This document shows, in pieces, positions 1 to 8,351 of a stretch of DNA of 64,000 nucleotides (its first letter is position 1; each line of letters begins with the position of its first letter). The notes under the pieces are model-generated. The model ran no database searches. It was given only the letters and a program-made list of their open reading frames with translations, and was not told the origin of the DNA. The stretch covers positions 407,934 to 471,933 of the forward strand of contig NZ_KI421507.1 of assembly GCF_000473205.1 (NCBI RefSeq). The letters are read 5' to 3'. Source of the DNA: Pseudophaeobacter arcticus DSM 23566. GTDB lineage: Bacteria; Pseudomonadota; Alphaproteobacteria; Rhodobacterales; Rhodobacteraceae. A program made the translations under genes and the position numbers.

Positions 1-25
1 CCTTCAGATACCAAATCACTGAAGG
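1..25. repeat. Inverted repeat at window edge
   Basis: CCTTCAG at 1-7 pairs perfectly with CTGAAGG at 19-25 around an 11-base loop. It lies upstream of three structured hairpins and tRNA-fMet, so it is probably transcribed as part of the distal end of an rRNA operon. The rRNA genes would be to the left of the window and are not visible here. Confidence 0.5.
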
Positions 26-62
26 AACAATCGTCTCTAAACCTAACGGTAAAGACAACAAA

Positions 63-164
63 GGGCTTAACTAGCGAAAGCGATAGCCCAAACATAAGGT
101 CCTCAAGTAGCCGATAGGCGATAGGACAAACATATGTCCTCAAGTAGCCAATAGGCGATAGGAC
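63..164 (+). repeat. Array of three similar hairpins upstream of tRNA-fMet
   Basis: Three hairpins occur at 63-89, 99-127 and 136-164. All share one plan: a 5-bp outer stem, a 6-base 5' internal-loop strand (TAACTA or CAAGTA), a short GC inner stem, a tetraloop (GAAA, GATA or AATA), and a 3-base GAT strand on the 3' side. The outer stem is GGGCT/AGCCC in the first and GTCCT/AGGAC in the other two, which is a compensatory difference. Copies 2 and 3 are 29 bases long and differ by one base, in the loop. The 5' TAA opposite GAT in copy 1 resembles the known UAA/GAN internal-loop motif. This supports a folded RNA in the spacer. Its role is unknown. Confidence 0.7.
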
Positions 165-175
165 AAGAATACTGT

Positions 176-252
<77 letters not shown>

Positions 253-280
253 AAATTTATAACATGATTACAACAACTTA

Positions 281-300
281 AACCTCGCTTCGGCGGGGTT
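281..300 (+). terminator. Hairpin after tRNA-fMet
   Basis: AACCtCGC, TTCG tetraloop, then GCGgGGTT forms a stable stem 28 bases after the tRNA. Flanking CAAC and GTTG can extend it. There is no strong T run, only GTTGTTG. It probably ends the rRNA/tRNA transcript. Confidence 0.65.
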
Positions 301-559
301 GTTGGCGTTGTATGGAAGTCGCTGGAAGCACTGTGGAAGCAAGCGGGAGCGTTTGGTACTGTGGTGAGCAAGCAACACTGCCGTAACGCCTGGTAAGGCG
401 CTCACCACGCCGAATCTCTAAGGACAGATAGGGCAGGGGACATGGCGATTGCTAATGGCCCATCAGCCCCGTTCGATTATTCTCATGACTGTATGGTGGA
501 CCTGTCGCGGTTTGATGCCGCTCCTTTGATAGCATTTACTGCAACAAAGGAGATGAACT
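301..559. other. Non-coding stretch before the IS remnant
   Basis: No convincing gene. GTGGTGAGC at 361-369 is repeated inverted as GCTCACCAC at 400-408, with a smaller GCC/GGC hairpin inside the loop. The part from about 500 to 559 probably belongs to the left end and leader of the IS3-type element that follows; the terminal repeat itself could not be identified with certainty. Confidence 0.4.
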
Positions 560-718
560 ATGGGACTGAAACGGACGGACGAATTCCGCGCTGATGCGGT
601 GCGTATCGCGTTAACCAGCGGGCTGACGCGTAAGCAGGTGGCTGACGATCTGGGTGTCGGTCGGACAGATCCAAGGGCGGGTGGTTCAATTGGGCGCGAG
701 CGTCGTTCCAGATGGTGA
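560..718 (+). pseudogene. IS3-family transposase OrfA N-terminal remnant
   Basis: The reading frame from ATG 560 encodes MGLKRTDEFRADAVRIALTS followed by GLTRKQVADDLGVGR, the typical start and helix-turn-helix of IS3/IS911-type OrfA. OrfA recognises the IS ends and is normally about 90-100 residues, followed by OrfB with the DDE catalytic core. Here similarity stops after about 35 residues and the frame ends at 718 with unrelated sequence. No OrfB is visible downstream. An AAAGGAG-type ribosome site at 546-551 is still in place. I read this as a truncated insertion next to the tRNA/rRNA end, with the right part lost. Confidence 0.75.
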
Positions 719-1017
719 GCCAGCCCAGGGACACCTCGTTGTCCGCGAAGCGGTTTGGGACTTGGTCAGCGGAAACCATCAGGGCCAGCAGCCCTATGCG
801 CTGCGCAAACAGGCCGGGCACACGGCTGCATCTGACAGGCGCTCATATCAGCTCAAAAAATGTCTTGCTATGCAGGAGCCATCCACACAGGACGTTCAAA
901 ACCAGCGAAAATCGCGAACAGGGCTAAGAATGAAGCTTCTATGGCTTCATTGTGAACAGTCGTTGAGAGCCACCTTGTGCCAGCATGTTGACCCAATTGG
1001 AAGATGGGCTGCTTGCG
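719..1017. other. Gene-free stretch after the IS remnant
   Basis: Open frames on both strands are short and match nothing I recognise. The minus-strand frame at 558-821 overlaps the IS remnant and has no visible ribosome site. This is probably decayed sequence left by the insertion or a deletion at its right side. Confidence 0.4.
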
Positions 1018-1347
1018 TCACTCTGGAAGCAAGGCAGCCTGCACTGCGGCATCCCAGCCGAGATAATAGGTATCACCGTCACGGATCACCGGGCGCACCA
1101 TCAGCTTGGGATTGGCGGCGAGCTGGTCTTCCGCTTCCGAATGCTTCAGCCAGTCGCTGAGTCCACGCCAATCATTCGACTTTCGGTCAACCAGACGATC
1201 ACCAAATTCAGTGATCAATTCAGAAAGCTCTGTCTCGCTCAGCGGCTCCGCCCTGACATCGCGAAAACTGATATCCTTGCCCGCCGCCTCTAGCGCCTTG
1301 AAGGCTTTCTTGCTTGTGGCACAAGTGTTCAGTCCGTAGATCATCAT
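1018..1347 (-). CDS. ArsC/Spx/YffB-type thioredoxin-fold protein
   Basis: A 109-residue protein of the ArsC family. The N-terminus MIYGLNTCATSKKAF carries the single redox cysteine as CxxS, as in glutaredoxin-linked arsenate reductases and YffB-like proteins. LMVRPVI near residue 82 matches the conserved (K/R)RP stretch of the family. Length is normal. Family members reduce arsenate through glutathione/glutaredoxin or have unproven roles. No ars genes are nearby, so the YffB-like subgroup seems likelier than arsenic resistance. The start has two ATGs in tandem; either could be used. Confidence 0.8.
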   Translation of the reverse strand: MMIYGLNTCATSKKAFKALEAAGKDISFRDVRAEPLSETELSELITEFGDRLVDRKSNDWRGLSDWLKHSEAEDQLAANPKLMVRPVIRDGDTYYLGWDAAVQAALLPE

Positions 1348-1417
1348 GGCGCAGTCTCCTTTGGCGCTGGTGATGCAACTTCACGCACCAGGCACTGCAG
1401 TGCAAGAGGGTTGTGGA

Positions 1418-1993
1418 TCAGTCGTTCACGTGTGGCACCCAGTGTCCGCACCCGGTCCGAAGCCTCGCTACGGATGTGGAGTTTTGGAAACCAAGAGCCG
1501 CGACACGGTCCTTGAGTGCCCTGTTCATCAGCACGTAGCCAGGTTCGATTGCGTCAAGCTCTGCAAAGGAGATGAACAGGCCGGAAAAGACCTCGGTATG
1601 GTGCAGTCGTGTGCAGGTTGGCGACAGTTCTTCGAGGTCGAAACGATGAACACCACGGAAAATGCCGACCGGGCCACCACCCCATACGAGGCTTTTGCCG
1701 CGGTCATACTCCATCAGGTGCGGGCGCACGGTCACGGAGGCTCCGTTGGGTTTTTCGACATGAACGACAAGCTTCTCGCCGATCTTCATCTCGCCGTCGA
1801 CACGAACGTGATAGGGGTTCCATTCGGGATAGGCGCCAGTGTCGGCAAGAATGTCCCAGATCGTATCGGCGGATGCTGGGATGTCGATCGCGGTGTTGAT
1901 CTCGAGACGGGTTAGGGTCTTGGTCGTGCCAGCAGCGTGCAACGGGATGGCGACACCGGCGATTGACAGCGATGCAATGATCCATTTGAACAT
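1418..1993 (-). CDS. Exported SRPBCC-domain protein
   Basis: The start at 1993 is chosen because AAGGA stands 7 bases upstream and the protein then begins with a clean signal peptide (FKWIIASLSIAGVAIPLHA); a longer frame would bury it. After the signal come about 150 residues of START/SRPBCC fold, with the typical beginning of polyketide cyclase-like proteins: INTAIDIPASADTIWDILAD, then YPEWNPY. The family binds hydrophobic ligands in a deep pocket. An export signal is less common. Substrate unknown. It stands alone between the ArsC-like gene and the SDR gene. Confidence 0.75.
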   Translation of the reverse strand: MFKWIIASLSIAGVAIPLHAAGTTKTLTRLEINTAIDIPASADTIWDILADTGAYPEWNPYHVRVDGEMKIGEKLVVHVEKPNGASVTVRPHLMEYDRGKSLVWGGGPVGIFRGVHRFDLEELSPTCTRLHHTEVFSGLFISFAELDAIEPGYVLMNRALKDRVAALGFQNSTSVARLRTGCGHWVPHVND

Positions 1994-2094
1994 CTTGGTG
2001 TCCTTACTCTTGTTTGGTTGCGACAGGGCCAATTTGGCCAGTGGGCAAACAGGTTTATTGAAGAACTCCGCCAGGCGCCGCAAAACATGTCAGG

Positions 2095-2149
2095 GCTGCC
2101 CGGTTCATGGCCGCCCGGTTCCTGGCCGCCCGGTTCCTGGCCGCCCGGG
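2095..2149. repeat. 15-bp tandem repeat, about 3.7 copies
   Basis: Units GCTGCCCGGTTCATG, GCCGCCCGGTTCCTG twice, then a partial GCCGCCCGGG. The array abuts the stop codon of the SDR gene (2152). It is one of many 11-15 bp tandem duplications in the window. Confidence 0.9.
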
Positions 2150-2151
2150 GG

Positions 2152-2865
2152 TCACTCTCTGGCGAGAATGCCGGCGACAAGGCCGGGCAGGAGGCGGTTG
2201 AGCCGCAGGACGAGTTTTGATTTTCCCGGTGCCACCCGCGTCGCGCCCGCCGCGACACCAGCGACGATGGCCGCTGCCATATCCTCGGGCGTGAGCTTGC
2301 CGCGGCCACGTCCTGCGGTCATGTCGGTGGCGACGAGCGGCGGGATCGCTTCGACCACCGTTATGCCTTTGCCGCTCATCTGATGCCGCAAGGCGCGGGT
2401 GAATGAGGCCAGTCCTGCTTTTGTCGCTGAATAGACCGGGGCCGAGGGCTTGGGGTGCAGGGCAACCAGCGAGGTCACGTTGACAACGGTGCTTCCTGGT
2501 GTGTGCAGGAAGGGCATCAGCGCCAAGGTCAGCTTGATCGGGCTTGAAAGGTTCAGGGCGATCTCGGCGTCGATGGTCGCCGGATCGACGGGCTCTGTCA
2601 GCGTGATCTGGTTCTGGATACCCGCGTTGTTGATCAGCGTGTCGATGCCCTGGCTCCGTGCCGCGACCACCTCGGCCAGGCGCGCAATCCCTGCGTCAGT
2701 GGCAAGGTCGGCGGCGAGAGGCTGAACATTGGGCCAACTGGTCTTGGGACGCGACCGCGCCACTGCGATCACCTCGTCGCCCTGCGCGGCATAGGCATTC
2801 ACGAGCGCGGCACCGATTCCACGGCTGGCACCGGTGATGACTATGGTTTTCCGTTTCTGGGTCAT
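2152..2865 (-). CDS. SDR-family oxidoreductase (DltE-like)
   Basis: A 237-residue classical short-chain dehydrogenase. The NAD(P)-binding motif TGASRGIG is at residues 11-18, NNAG at 79-82, catalytic Ser about 132, and YSATK gives Tyr145 and Lys149. The C-terminus has a hydrophobic LLPGLVAGIL stretch that may touch the membrane, as in the DltE/YdfG-like group. The substrate cannot be read from sequence. It is divergent from the AraC regulator at 3007, which probably controls it. Confidence 0.85.
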   Translation of the reverse strand: MTQKRKTIVITGASRGIGAALVNAYAAQGDEVIAVARSRPKTSWPNVQPLAADLATDAGIARLAEVVAARSQGIDTLINNAGIQNQITLTEPVDPATIDAEIALNLSSPIKLTLALMPFLHTPGSTVVNVTSLVALHPKPSAPVYSATKAGLASFTRALRHQMSGKGITVVEAIPPLVATDMTAGRGRGKLTPEDMAAAIVAGVAAGATRVAPGKSKLVLRLNRLLPGLVAGILARE

Positions 2866-3006
2866 GCTGTGTCCTTTTGATGTGAATGGACAGCATTCTC
2901 GCTATTGGGTGCCGAAATTTATTGAAATATTGCGCCATTTCGCGCGACATCGCGCAGCCGCAGCTTTGGCGGAAATGTTCAATACCTTCGGCGCAGTGAT
3001 GATAGA
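2866..3006. promoter_or_regulatory. Divergent promoter region SDR / AraC
   Basis: A 141-bp gap between head-to-head genes. It is more AT-rich around 2905-2935 (ATTTATTGAAATATTG). This arrangement usually means that the AraC protein regulates both directions. No clear operator repeat was found. Confidence 0.45.
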
Positions 3007-3975
3007 ATGGCACTGGTATCTCCGGCAAAGGGCCAAATGGAAATGGAAGAATTCACCTATTCCGGGCTGGTCGCGCTGCTGGCTCAGGCCATCGCGGACC
3101 GCGCCCCCGATCTCCTCGAAGGCACCGCCATTGCCGACCCGATGAAGGGTGCCTTGGCGGATGCGCGCCACAAGGCATCGCTGGTGCAGCGCGTCATGGA
3201 TCGCCATGGCGCAGGTTTGCTGCTCGAAGTCGGCCAATATCTGGATCGCGCAGCCGACACCCCAGCGCTCACGGTCATGAAACGTTCGGCAACCCCAAGG
3301 ATCCTGGCCGAAAAGTTCATGCGTCTTGAACGCTACCACCATTCCTCTCACCGCACCTCTATCGAAACAGGTTCAGGCGTCTGGCACTGTGTGCGTTCCA
3401 GCAGGCAAAGCCCGCCAACACCGGGAGAGAATTGCCTGATCGCCGGGCTTCTTCTTGGTTTGGTCATGGCCATCGGCCAGGAAGACTGCCAGTTGGAGAT
3501 CGGTGGGAAATCTTTTGCACCGCAGGACTTGCCTGCAGCGACCTTTGCGCCGGGCGCAGAGACGGCGCATTTTCGCATCACTTGGGCGCCGTCGATCAAA
3601 CCGGGTGACCAGGAACCGCCGCTCTTGCCCAATGTGGAGGACGCGTGCCTGTCCGACCGCCTCGCTGCGTTATTCGAAACCGATTTGGGCCGATCCTGGA
3701 AGATCTCCGACGCGGCCAGGCTGCTTGCCTTGTCAGAACGTTCGATGCAGCGGCACCTTGGCGCCGAAGCACATAGCCATTCGAGTGTCCTGCGGCGCGT
3801 CCGGATGAAAGCGGCGACCCTGTATCTGGTTGAGACCGACACCAGCCTTGCCGAGATCGGCTATTGCTGTGGCTATGCGGACCAGGCCCATTTCCAGCGC
3901 GATTTCCTGCGCACGGCAAATGTCACGCCACGCCAGTTCCGTCTTGTGAACCAAGAGGCCGATAGCCTGATATAA
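3007..3975 (+). CDS. AraC-family transcriptional regulator
   Basis: 322 residues. The N-terminal 210 or so resemble the arabinose-binding-like regulatory domain of the AraC/OruR subgroup. The C-terminal 100 hold two helix-turn-helix motifs: ISDAARLLALSERSMQRHL and SLAEIGYCCGYADQAHFQRD, ending with the family signature TPRQFR. Start is uncertain: the second in-frame ATG at 3037 has a GGCAAAGGG upstream and may be the real one. It probably controls the divergent SDR gene. The inducer is unknown. Confidence 0.85.
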   Translation: MALVSPAKGQMEMEEFTYSGLVALLAQAIADRAPDLLEGTAIADPMKGALADARHKASLVQRVMDRHGAGLLLEVGQYLDRAADTPALTVMKRSATPRILAEKFMRLERYHHSSHRTSIETGSGVWHCVRSSRQSPPTPGENCLIAGLLLGLVMAIGQEDCQLEIGGKSFAPQDLPAATFAPGAETAHFRITWAPSIKPGDQEPPLLPNVEDACLSDRLAALFETDLGRSWKISDAARLLALSERSMQRHLGAEAHSHSSVLRRVRMKAATLYLVETDTSLAEIGYCCGYADQAHFQRDFLRTANVTPRQFRLVNQEADSLI

Positions 3976-4302
3976 TCTACCCGTGTTCGCATATTTCAAT
4001 CCGAAAATACTCAGAAACACCGTCGTCCTAGCTTCTCTTGGCGGCAGATGAAGACGTGTCAGAAGTGGCCCATCGGCGCCATGTCGCCGTGCAGCACTCA
4101 CGCTGACGCAGGGCTGCGGTCACTTCATGCTTTCATTGTTTTACCTCCGCGATAGGGCGCTGATACCCTTCGCAGAGCCTTTTCAAAACTGGTGTGGTTC
4201 CAGAGGGGCTGCCCAGGGAGGGGGGCTGGTAAGTGCAAAATTTGGCCGTCACCAGCTCTGAAAATGGATCACACCCAACATCAGAGCTGATTGACTTCGG
4301 AG
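3976..4302. other. Intergenic stretch between convergent genes
   Basis: No supported gene. The AraC gene ends to the left and the aldehyde dehydrogenase ends to the right. Apart from the hairpin listed next, nothing structured stands out. Confidence 0.5.
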
Positions 4303-4331
4303 GGGCGGTGGCAGAAAGCCTGCCACCGCCC
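4303..4331 (-). terminator. Hairpin after the aldehyde dehydrogenase gene
   Basis: GGGCGGTGGCA and TGCCACCGCCC form a perfect 11-bp stem with a 7-base loop, 11 bases beyond the dehydrogenase stop. No T run follows, so it may be a weak or factor-assisted terminator. Confidence 0.65.
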
Positions 4332-4341
4332 GCTGTGAGAT

Positions 4342-5865
4342 CTAGAAAAACCCGAGCTTGTTTGGATTGTAGCTCATCAGGATGTTTTTGGTCTGCTGGT
4401 AGTGGTCCAGCATCATCTTGTGGTTTTCCCGCCCGATGCCGGACTGCTTGTAGCCCCCAAATGCGGCATGGGCAGGGTAGGCGTGGTAGTTGTTGACCCA
4501 GACGCGGCCGGCCTCGATTGCGCGGCCAAAGCGGTAGCAGGTGTTGGCATCGCGAGACCAGACGCCAGCGCCAAGCCCATACATGGTATCATTGGCAATC
4601 GCCAAGGCTTCGGCTTCGTCCTTGAAGGTGGTGACCGAGACCACGGGGCCAAAAATCTCTTCCTGGAACACCCGCATTTTGTTGTGACCCTTGAGAATGG
4701 TCGGCTGAATGTAGTTGCCCCCCGACAATTCACCATTGAAGTGTGCCGCCGCGCCGCCGGTCAGAACCTGCGCGCCCTCTTCGCGGCCAATGGTCAGGTA
4801 GGACAGGATCTTTTCCTGTTGCTCGGTGCTGGCCTGCGCCCCCACCATGGTTTCCGGGTTGCGCGGGTCGCCCTGTTTGATGGCTTTTACTCGCTCAATG
4901 CAGCGCTCGATAAAGGCCTCGTAGATGTCTTCCTGGATCAAGGCGCGCGATGGGCAGGTGCAGACTTCACCCTGATTGAAGGCAAACAGCACAAAGCCTT
5001 CGACGGCCTTGTCCAGAAAGGCGTCATCCTTGGCCATCACATCTGAGAAAAAGATGTTTGGGCTTTTGCCGCCCAGCTCCAGCGTCACCGGGATCAGGTT
5101 GGCGGTCGCGGCCTCCATGATCTTGCGGCCAGTGGCGGTTGAGCCGGTGAAGGCGATCTTGGCAATGCGCGGGGAGCTGGCCAAAGGCGCGCCAACCTCG
5201 GCGCCGTAGCCATTGACGATGTTCAAGACACCATCCGGCAGATAGTCCGCCATGATTTCGGCCAGGATCATGATCGCAGCCGGGGTCTGTTCCGCTGGCT
5301 TCAGCACGATGCAATTGCCAGCAGCCAGGGCGGGGGCCAGCTTCCAGGCCGCCATAAGAATGGAGAAGTTCCAGGGAATGATCTGACCAACAACGCCCAG
5401 GGGCTCGTGGAAGTGATAGGCAACCGTATCGGCGTCGATCTCGCTCATATTGCCTTCCTGGCCCCGCAGGACCCCGGCAAAATAGCGGAAATGGTCGGCC
5501 GAGAGGGGAATGTCGGCGGCCATGGTTTCGCGGATCGGTTTGCCGTTGTCCCAGGTCTCTGCCTGCGCCAGGCGCTCAAGATTGGCATCAATGGCGTCGG
5601 CAATTTTCAGCAACAGGTTAGAACGCTCGGCTGCTGAGGTCTTGCCCCAGCCGTCTTTTGCGGCATGGGCCGCATCCAGGGCCAGATCGACGTCGGCAGC
5701 GTCGGAACGGGCGCATTCGGTGATCTTTTCGCCAGTGATCGGGGTCACATTGTCAAAGTAGCGACCGTTCACAGGTGGGGTGAATTTGCCGCCGATGAAG
5801 TTGTCATAGCGCGGTTTGAAAGGCGAGACATAGGTGCCTTTCTCGGTATGGGTCATGTCGTTCAT
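4342..5865 (-). CDS. NAD-dependent (acet)aldehyde dehydrogenase, ExaC/AcoD-like
   Basis: 507 residues, the usual size. It oxidises an aldehyde to the acid. The catalytic Cys lies in [11 protein letters not shown], the general-base Glu in LELGGKSPN, and the cofactor loop in [12 protein letters not shown]. The N-terminal stretch [20 protein letters not shown] and the CTC motif are typical of the ExaC/AcoD/AldB acetaldehyde dehydrogenase group. The ribosome site GGAGG sits in the loop of a small hairpin (5868-5886). The AcoR-like regulator gene lies directly upstream on the same strand. Ethanol, acetoin or other alcohol breakdown is the likely role. Confidence 0.9.
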   Translation of the reverse strand: MNDMTHTEKGTYVSPFKPRYDNFIGGKFTPPVNGRYFDNVTPITGEKITECARSDAADVDLALDAAHAAKDGWGKTSAAERSNLLLKIADAIDANLERLAQAETWDNGKPIRETMAADIPLSADHFRYFAGVLRGQEGNMSEIDADTVAYHFHEPLGVVGQIIPWNFSILMAAWKLAPALAAGNCIVLKPAEQTPAAIMILAEIMADYLPDGVLNIVNGYGAEVGAPLASSPRIAKIAFTGSTATGRKIMEAATANLIPVTLELGGKSPNIFFSDVMAKDDAFLDKAVEGFVLFAFNQGEVCTCPSRALIQEDIYEAFIERCIERVKAIKQGDPRNPETMVGAQASTEQQEKILSYLTIGREEGAQVLTGGAAAHFNGELSGGNYIQPTILKGHNKMRVFQEEIFGPVVSVTTFKDEAEALAIANDTMYGLGAGVWSRDANTCYRFGRAIEAGRVWVNNYHAYPAHAAFGGYKQSGIGRENHKMMLDHYQQTKNILMSYNPNKLGFF

Positions 5866-5969
5866 TTGGTATCCTCCACAAATACCGGGACCTCCTCCCG
5901 GATTGCTCAGGACACTGCGCCAGAATGAGGGCTGCTGTCTGCCAGCCGGAAAATCCGGATGACCAAAGG

Positions 5970-5987
5970 TGTCTCACTACTGAGACA
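5970..5987. promoter_or_regulatory. Candidate operator TGTCTC-N6-GAGACA
   Basis: A perfect 6-bp inverted repeat with 6-base spacer between the regulator gene (6001-6954) and the aldehyde dehydrogenase. Fis-type activators of the AcoR class bind such TGTC/GACA dyads, so this is the probable binding site of the neighbouring regulator. Confidence 0.55.
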
Positions 5988-6000
5988 GGTTCGCGCAACT

Positions 6001-6954
6001 TTACTCCAACCCCAGACGTTTCATCCGCCGATACAGCGTCGCGCGGCCCACCCCCAGCTGGCGAGCGGCCTGCGAGACATTGCCATCAGAGCGCGCCAGC
6101 GCCCGCACCACAGCGGCGTGTTCGGCCTTTTCAAAGCCGGTAGGCCCGTCCTCTCGTCCGAGAATATCAGCGGCGGGGCGGGGCGTCAGGGCACCGGTCA
6201 TATCAAGACCAAAGACCCGGCGGGCCTCGCGGGTGGCGCCAATGATCAGGTCATGGGCATCCACAGCCAGCAGCGTGGCGGCCTCGGCATCGTCGCTTTC
6301 GGCAACAATTATTCGGGTCTTTTCGTAGGCGGCACGAAAATTGGCCTCCTCAATAGCCCGCGCAGTCTGGCAAACCTGAGCCGCAATCAGCCGATTAAAG
6401 GCCTCTGTTTGATCAGCCCGGGCAGAGGAGACATCCAGGGCCGCTACGATCTGGCCTTCGGCCCCGTAGATTGGCGCGTCGATGCAGCTCATGGCGGTGT
6501 TTCGGGCATAAAAATGGTCACCCCGATGGATAATGACGCGCCGCTGCTCGGTCAGACAGGTGCCGATGCCGTTGGTGCCTTCGCGCTCTTCGCTCCAATC
6601 GGCACCGATGCACAGCCCCCAGGATTCAAAGATCGAGGCATCGGCCTCGGAAACCCGCTGATCCAGAACCACCCCATCATCATCGGTCAAAAGCACAGCG
6701 CAGCCGGACTGCCCTACCAGCGAGAACAGGCTGTCCAGCCTTGGCGCCGATACGGTCATGAATGTCTCGAGCACTTCCAGCCGTTCGCGCAGATGGCTGC
6801 TGTCAATGCGTTCTGGTCCACGGTTTTCAGCGGGGTCGAGCCCGTGTTTGTCTGCCGAGCGGCGCCAGCTTGCCGCCAACCGCGAGCGTGCAGCCGCCGA
6901 GGCGGAATTTGTGACGCCCAAGACCTTTTCAACATGTGCCACCTTGCCAAGCAT
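6001..6954 (-). CDS. AcoR-like regulator: GAF plus Fis-type HTH, no AAA+ domain
   Basis: 317 residues. Residues about 20-215 match the N-terminal region of AcoR-type activators, including SRLAASWRRS and the GAF-like part with GTNGIGTCL. The C-terminus is a Fis-type helix-turn-helix (GNVSQAARQLGVGRATLYRR). Canonical AcoR proteins are about 650 residues and have a sigma-54 AAA+ domain in the middle; it is absent here, with no sign of frameshift. Such short forms are known in Rhodobacteraceae and must act without sigma-54. It lies upstream of the aldehyde dehydrogenase gene and probably senses the aldehyde or a related small molecule. Confidence 0.85.
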   Translation of the reverse strand: MLGKVAHVEKVLGVTNSASAAARSRLAASWRRSADKHGLDPAENRGPERIDSSHLRERLEVLETFMTVSAPRLDSLFSLVGQSGCAVLLTDDDGVVLDQRVSEADASIFESWGLCIGADWSEEREGTNGIGTCLTEQRRVIIHRGDHFYARNTAMSCIDAPIYGAEGQIVAALDVSSARADQTEAFNRLIAAQVCQTARAIEEANFRAAYEKTRIIVAESDDAEAATLLAVDAHDLIIGATREARRVFGLDMTGALTPRPAADILGREDGPTGFEKAEHAAVVRALARSDGNVSQAARQLGVGRATLYRRMKRLGLE

Positions 6955-7301
6955 GAAGTCCCCCCCAGAGCGTTGATTTGCTTTTGCAGGCTACGCCAAC
7001 TTGATCGCCGCGACAATCTTTGCGCGCTGGGGTGTCCCTTAAGGAGAGTTGGGCGTCGGGGGCTATCCTGAACAGGGTGCATCAAAAACCACACTTCCGG
7101 ACTTGCAAAAAATTGCCTGAACCCATGGAAACCGGAAATGTACTCTTGAAACGAAACCGGAGCAGTCGCATATTTTGAGGGCTTGTGTTTCTCTATGTCG
7201 ACCTGCTGCCTCCGGAATAACGGCGTTCAGTCTTCGATCCAGACTCAACAACGCCGGGCTGTCGCACTCCTGCGGACAGCAATTTTAAGGGAGTATACGG
7301 A
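6955..7301. promoter_or_regulatory. Divergent leader region, AcoR-like gene / cold-shock gene
   Basis: 347 bases without a gene. The right part probably includes the promoter and a long untranslated leader of the cold-shock gene, as is usual for csp genes. AAGGGAG at 7287-7293 is its ribosome site. No certain -10/-35 pair could be assigned. Confidence 0.4.
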
Positions 7302-7508
7302 ATGGCTACTGGCACCGTAAAATGGTTCAACTCTACCAAAGGCTTTGGCTTTATCGCGCCCGATGGCGGCAGCAAGGATGTGTTTGTGCACATCTCCGCG
7401 GTTGAGCGCTCTGGCCTGACCGGTCTGGCCGACAATCAGAAAGTGTCCTTCGACATCGAGCCCGGCCGTGATGGCCGTGAGGCTGCGGTCAATCTGGCAC
7501 TGCTCTAA
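7302..7508 (+). CDS. Cold-shock protein (CspA family)
   Basis: 68 residues, a single cold-shock domain. Both RNA-binding motifs are present: KGFGFIAP (RNP1) and VFVHIS (RNP2), after the standard start [16 protein letters not shown]. Such proteins bind single-stranded nucleic acid and melt RNA structure, either in the cold or constitutively. Single gene with its own ribosome site and terminator. Confidence 0.95.
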   Translation: MATGTVKWFNSTKGFGFIAPDGGSKDVFVHISAVERSGLTGLADNQKVSFDIEPGRDGREAAVNLALL

Positions 7509-7539
7509 CCTGATCCCCCACCAAGGGGGGAAGACTGTG

Positions 7540-7577
7540 AAACGCGCTCTCTGGGAACAGGGGGCGCGTTTTGCTTT
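7540..7577 (+). terminator. Rho-independent terminator of the cold-shock gene
   Basis: AAACGCGC at 7540-7547 pairs with GCGCGTTT at 7564-7571, followed by TGCTTT. The genes on either side converge, so it may also serve the GntR gene. Confidence 0.75.
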
Positions 7578-7603
7578 GAGCAGGCGATTCAGTGTCGGCA
7601 GGT

Positions 7604-8266
7604 TCAGCGCAGGCTGTTTATGTTCTGGATCAGCGATTCACGCGCGCCGGAGATATGGAGCCGCGTCAGTTCGGCAGCCTGGGTGGCATTGCCGGCAAGG
7701 CAGGCCTCCCAGATGGCGATATGTTCTTGGTTGGCGCGTTCCATCCCGTTCGACATCACCAGCTGCGCCCGCAGGTAGCGGTCAATCCGGTCCATGGCAT
7801 TGTCGATGACATCCAGATGGTATTGCAGCCCGCTGGCCCGGTAGAGGGTTGAATGGAAATCCCGGTTGAGATCCCCCCAGCTCATCGGGTCCGCAGAGGC
7901 CGAAAACGCCGCCCAGGAGGCGCGGGCGGTTTCGAGTGTTTCTGCCGACATCAAGGGCACGGCGCGGCGGATCACTTCGGGTTCGATCAAGGCGCGAAAA
8001 TCAAAAATTTCCTCAGCTTCAGTGGCAGAAAGTCCAGAGACAACAGCGCCCTTGTAACGTTGGGTTTTGACCAGACCCTGCTCCTCCAGCCGAGAGATCG
8101 CCTCGCGCACTGGGATTCGGCTGGTGTTGAACAGCCGGGCAATTTCATCCTGGCGCAGGGGCTCACCCTCTTTGACGTCACCCTCGATGATGGCTTTGCG
8201 CAGGGCCTCAAAAACGATCGAGGACGCCGAAGCGGTTTTTGAAATATCGACGGAATTCAGCTTCAT
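7604..8266 (-). CDS. GntR/FCD-family regulator of the hydroxyproline operon
   Basis: 220 residues from the start at 8266, chosen because AGGAGG lies 8 bases upstream; an earlier ATG at 8284 has no ribosome site. Residues about 15-75 are a winged helix (IARLFNTSRIPVREAISRLE), and the rest is an all-helical FCD domain with the metal-binding type residues in DLNRDFHSTLYRASG. FadR/FCD regulators usually repress and release DNA on binding a small acid. The gene is divergent from the 4-hydroxyproline genes and shares a palindrome with them, so it is very likely their repressor. Confidence 0.88.
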   Translation of the reverse strand: MKLNSVDISKTASASSIVFEALRKAIIEGDVKEGEPLRQDEIARLFNTSRIPVREAISRLEEQGLVKTQRYKGAVVSGLSATEAEEIFDFRALIEPEVIRRAVPLMSAETLETARASWAAFSASADPMSWGDLNRDFHSTLYRASGLQYHLDVIDNAMDRIDRYLRAQLVMSNGMERANQEHIAIWEACLAGNATQAAELTRLHISGARESLIQNINSLR

Positions 8267-8339
8267 AAGGCACTCCTCCTGCATCGTTCATAGCGCGATT
8301 TTCTTGCTGAGGAAAGTTGCGTAAGAAAATATATTGTAA

Positions 8340-8351
8340 ATTGGATCCAAT
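8340..8351. promoter_or_regulatory. Candidate GntR operator ATTGGATCCAAT
   Basis: A perfect 12-bp palindrome in the AT-rich divergent region, 74 bases from the GntR start and 150 from the deaminase start. A second overlapping inverted pair, ATATTG/CAATAT, spans 8331-8353. FadR/FCD regulators of amino-acid and sugar-acid catabolism recognise sites of the TTGGATCCAA kind, so this is the best operator candidate. Confidence 0.65.

Noticed and set aside
1..175. 5S or 23S rRNA 3' end
   Set aside because: No recognisable 5S or 23S sequence; the stretch is a structured spacer before tRNA-fMet.
558..821. Minus-strand open frame of 87 codons across the IS remnant
   Set aside because: It overlaps recognisable OrfA sequence on the other strand and lacks a ribosome site; no family recognised.
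5866..5969. Sigma-54 (-24/-12) promoter before the aldehyde dehydrogenase
   Set aside because: TGGCAG...GC is present but the spacing between GG and GC is one base short, and the regulator lacks the AAA+ domain that sigma-54 needs.
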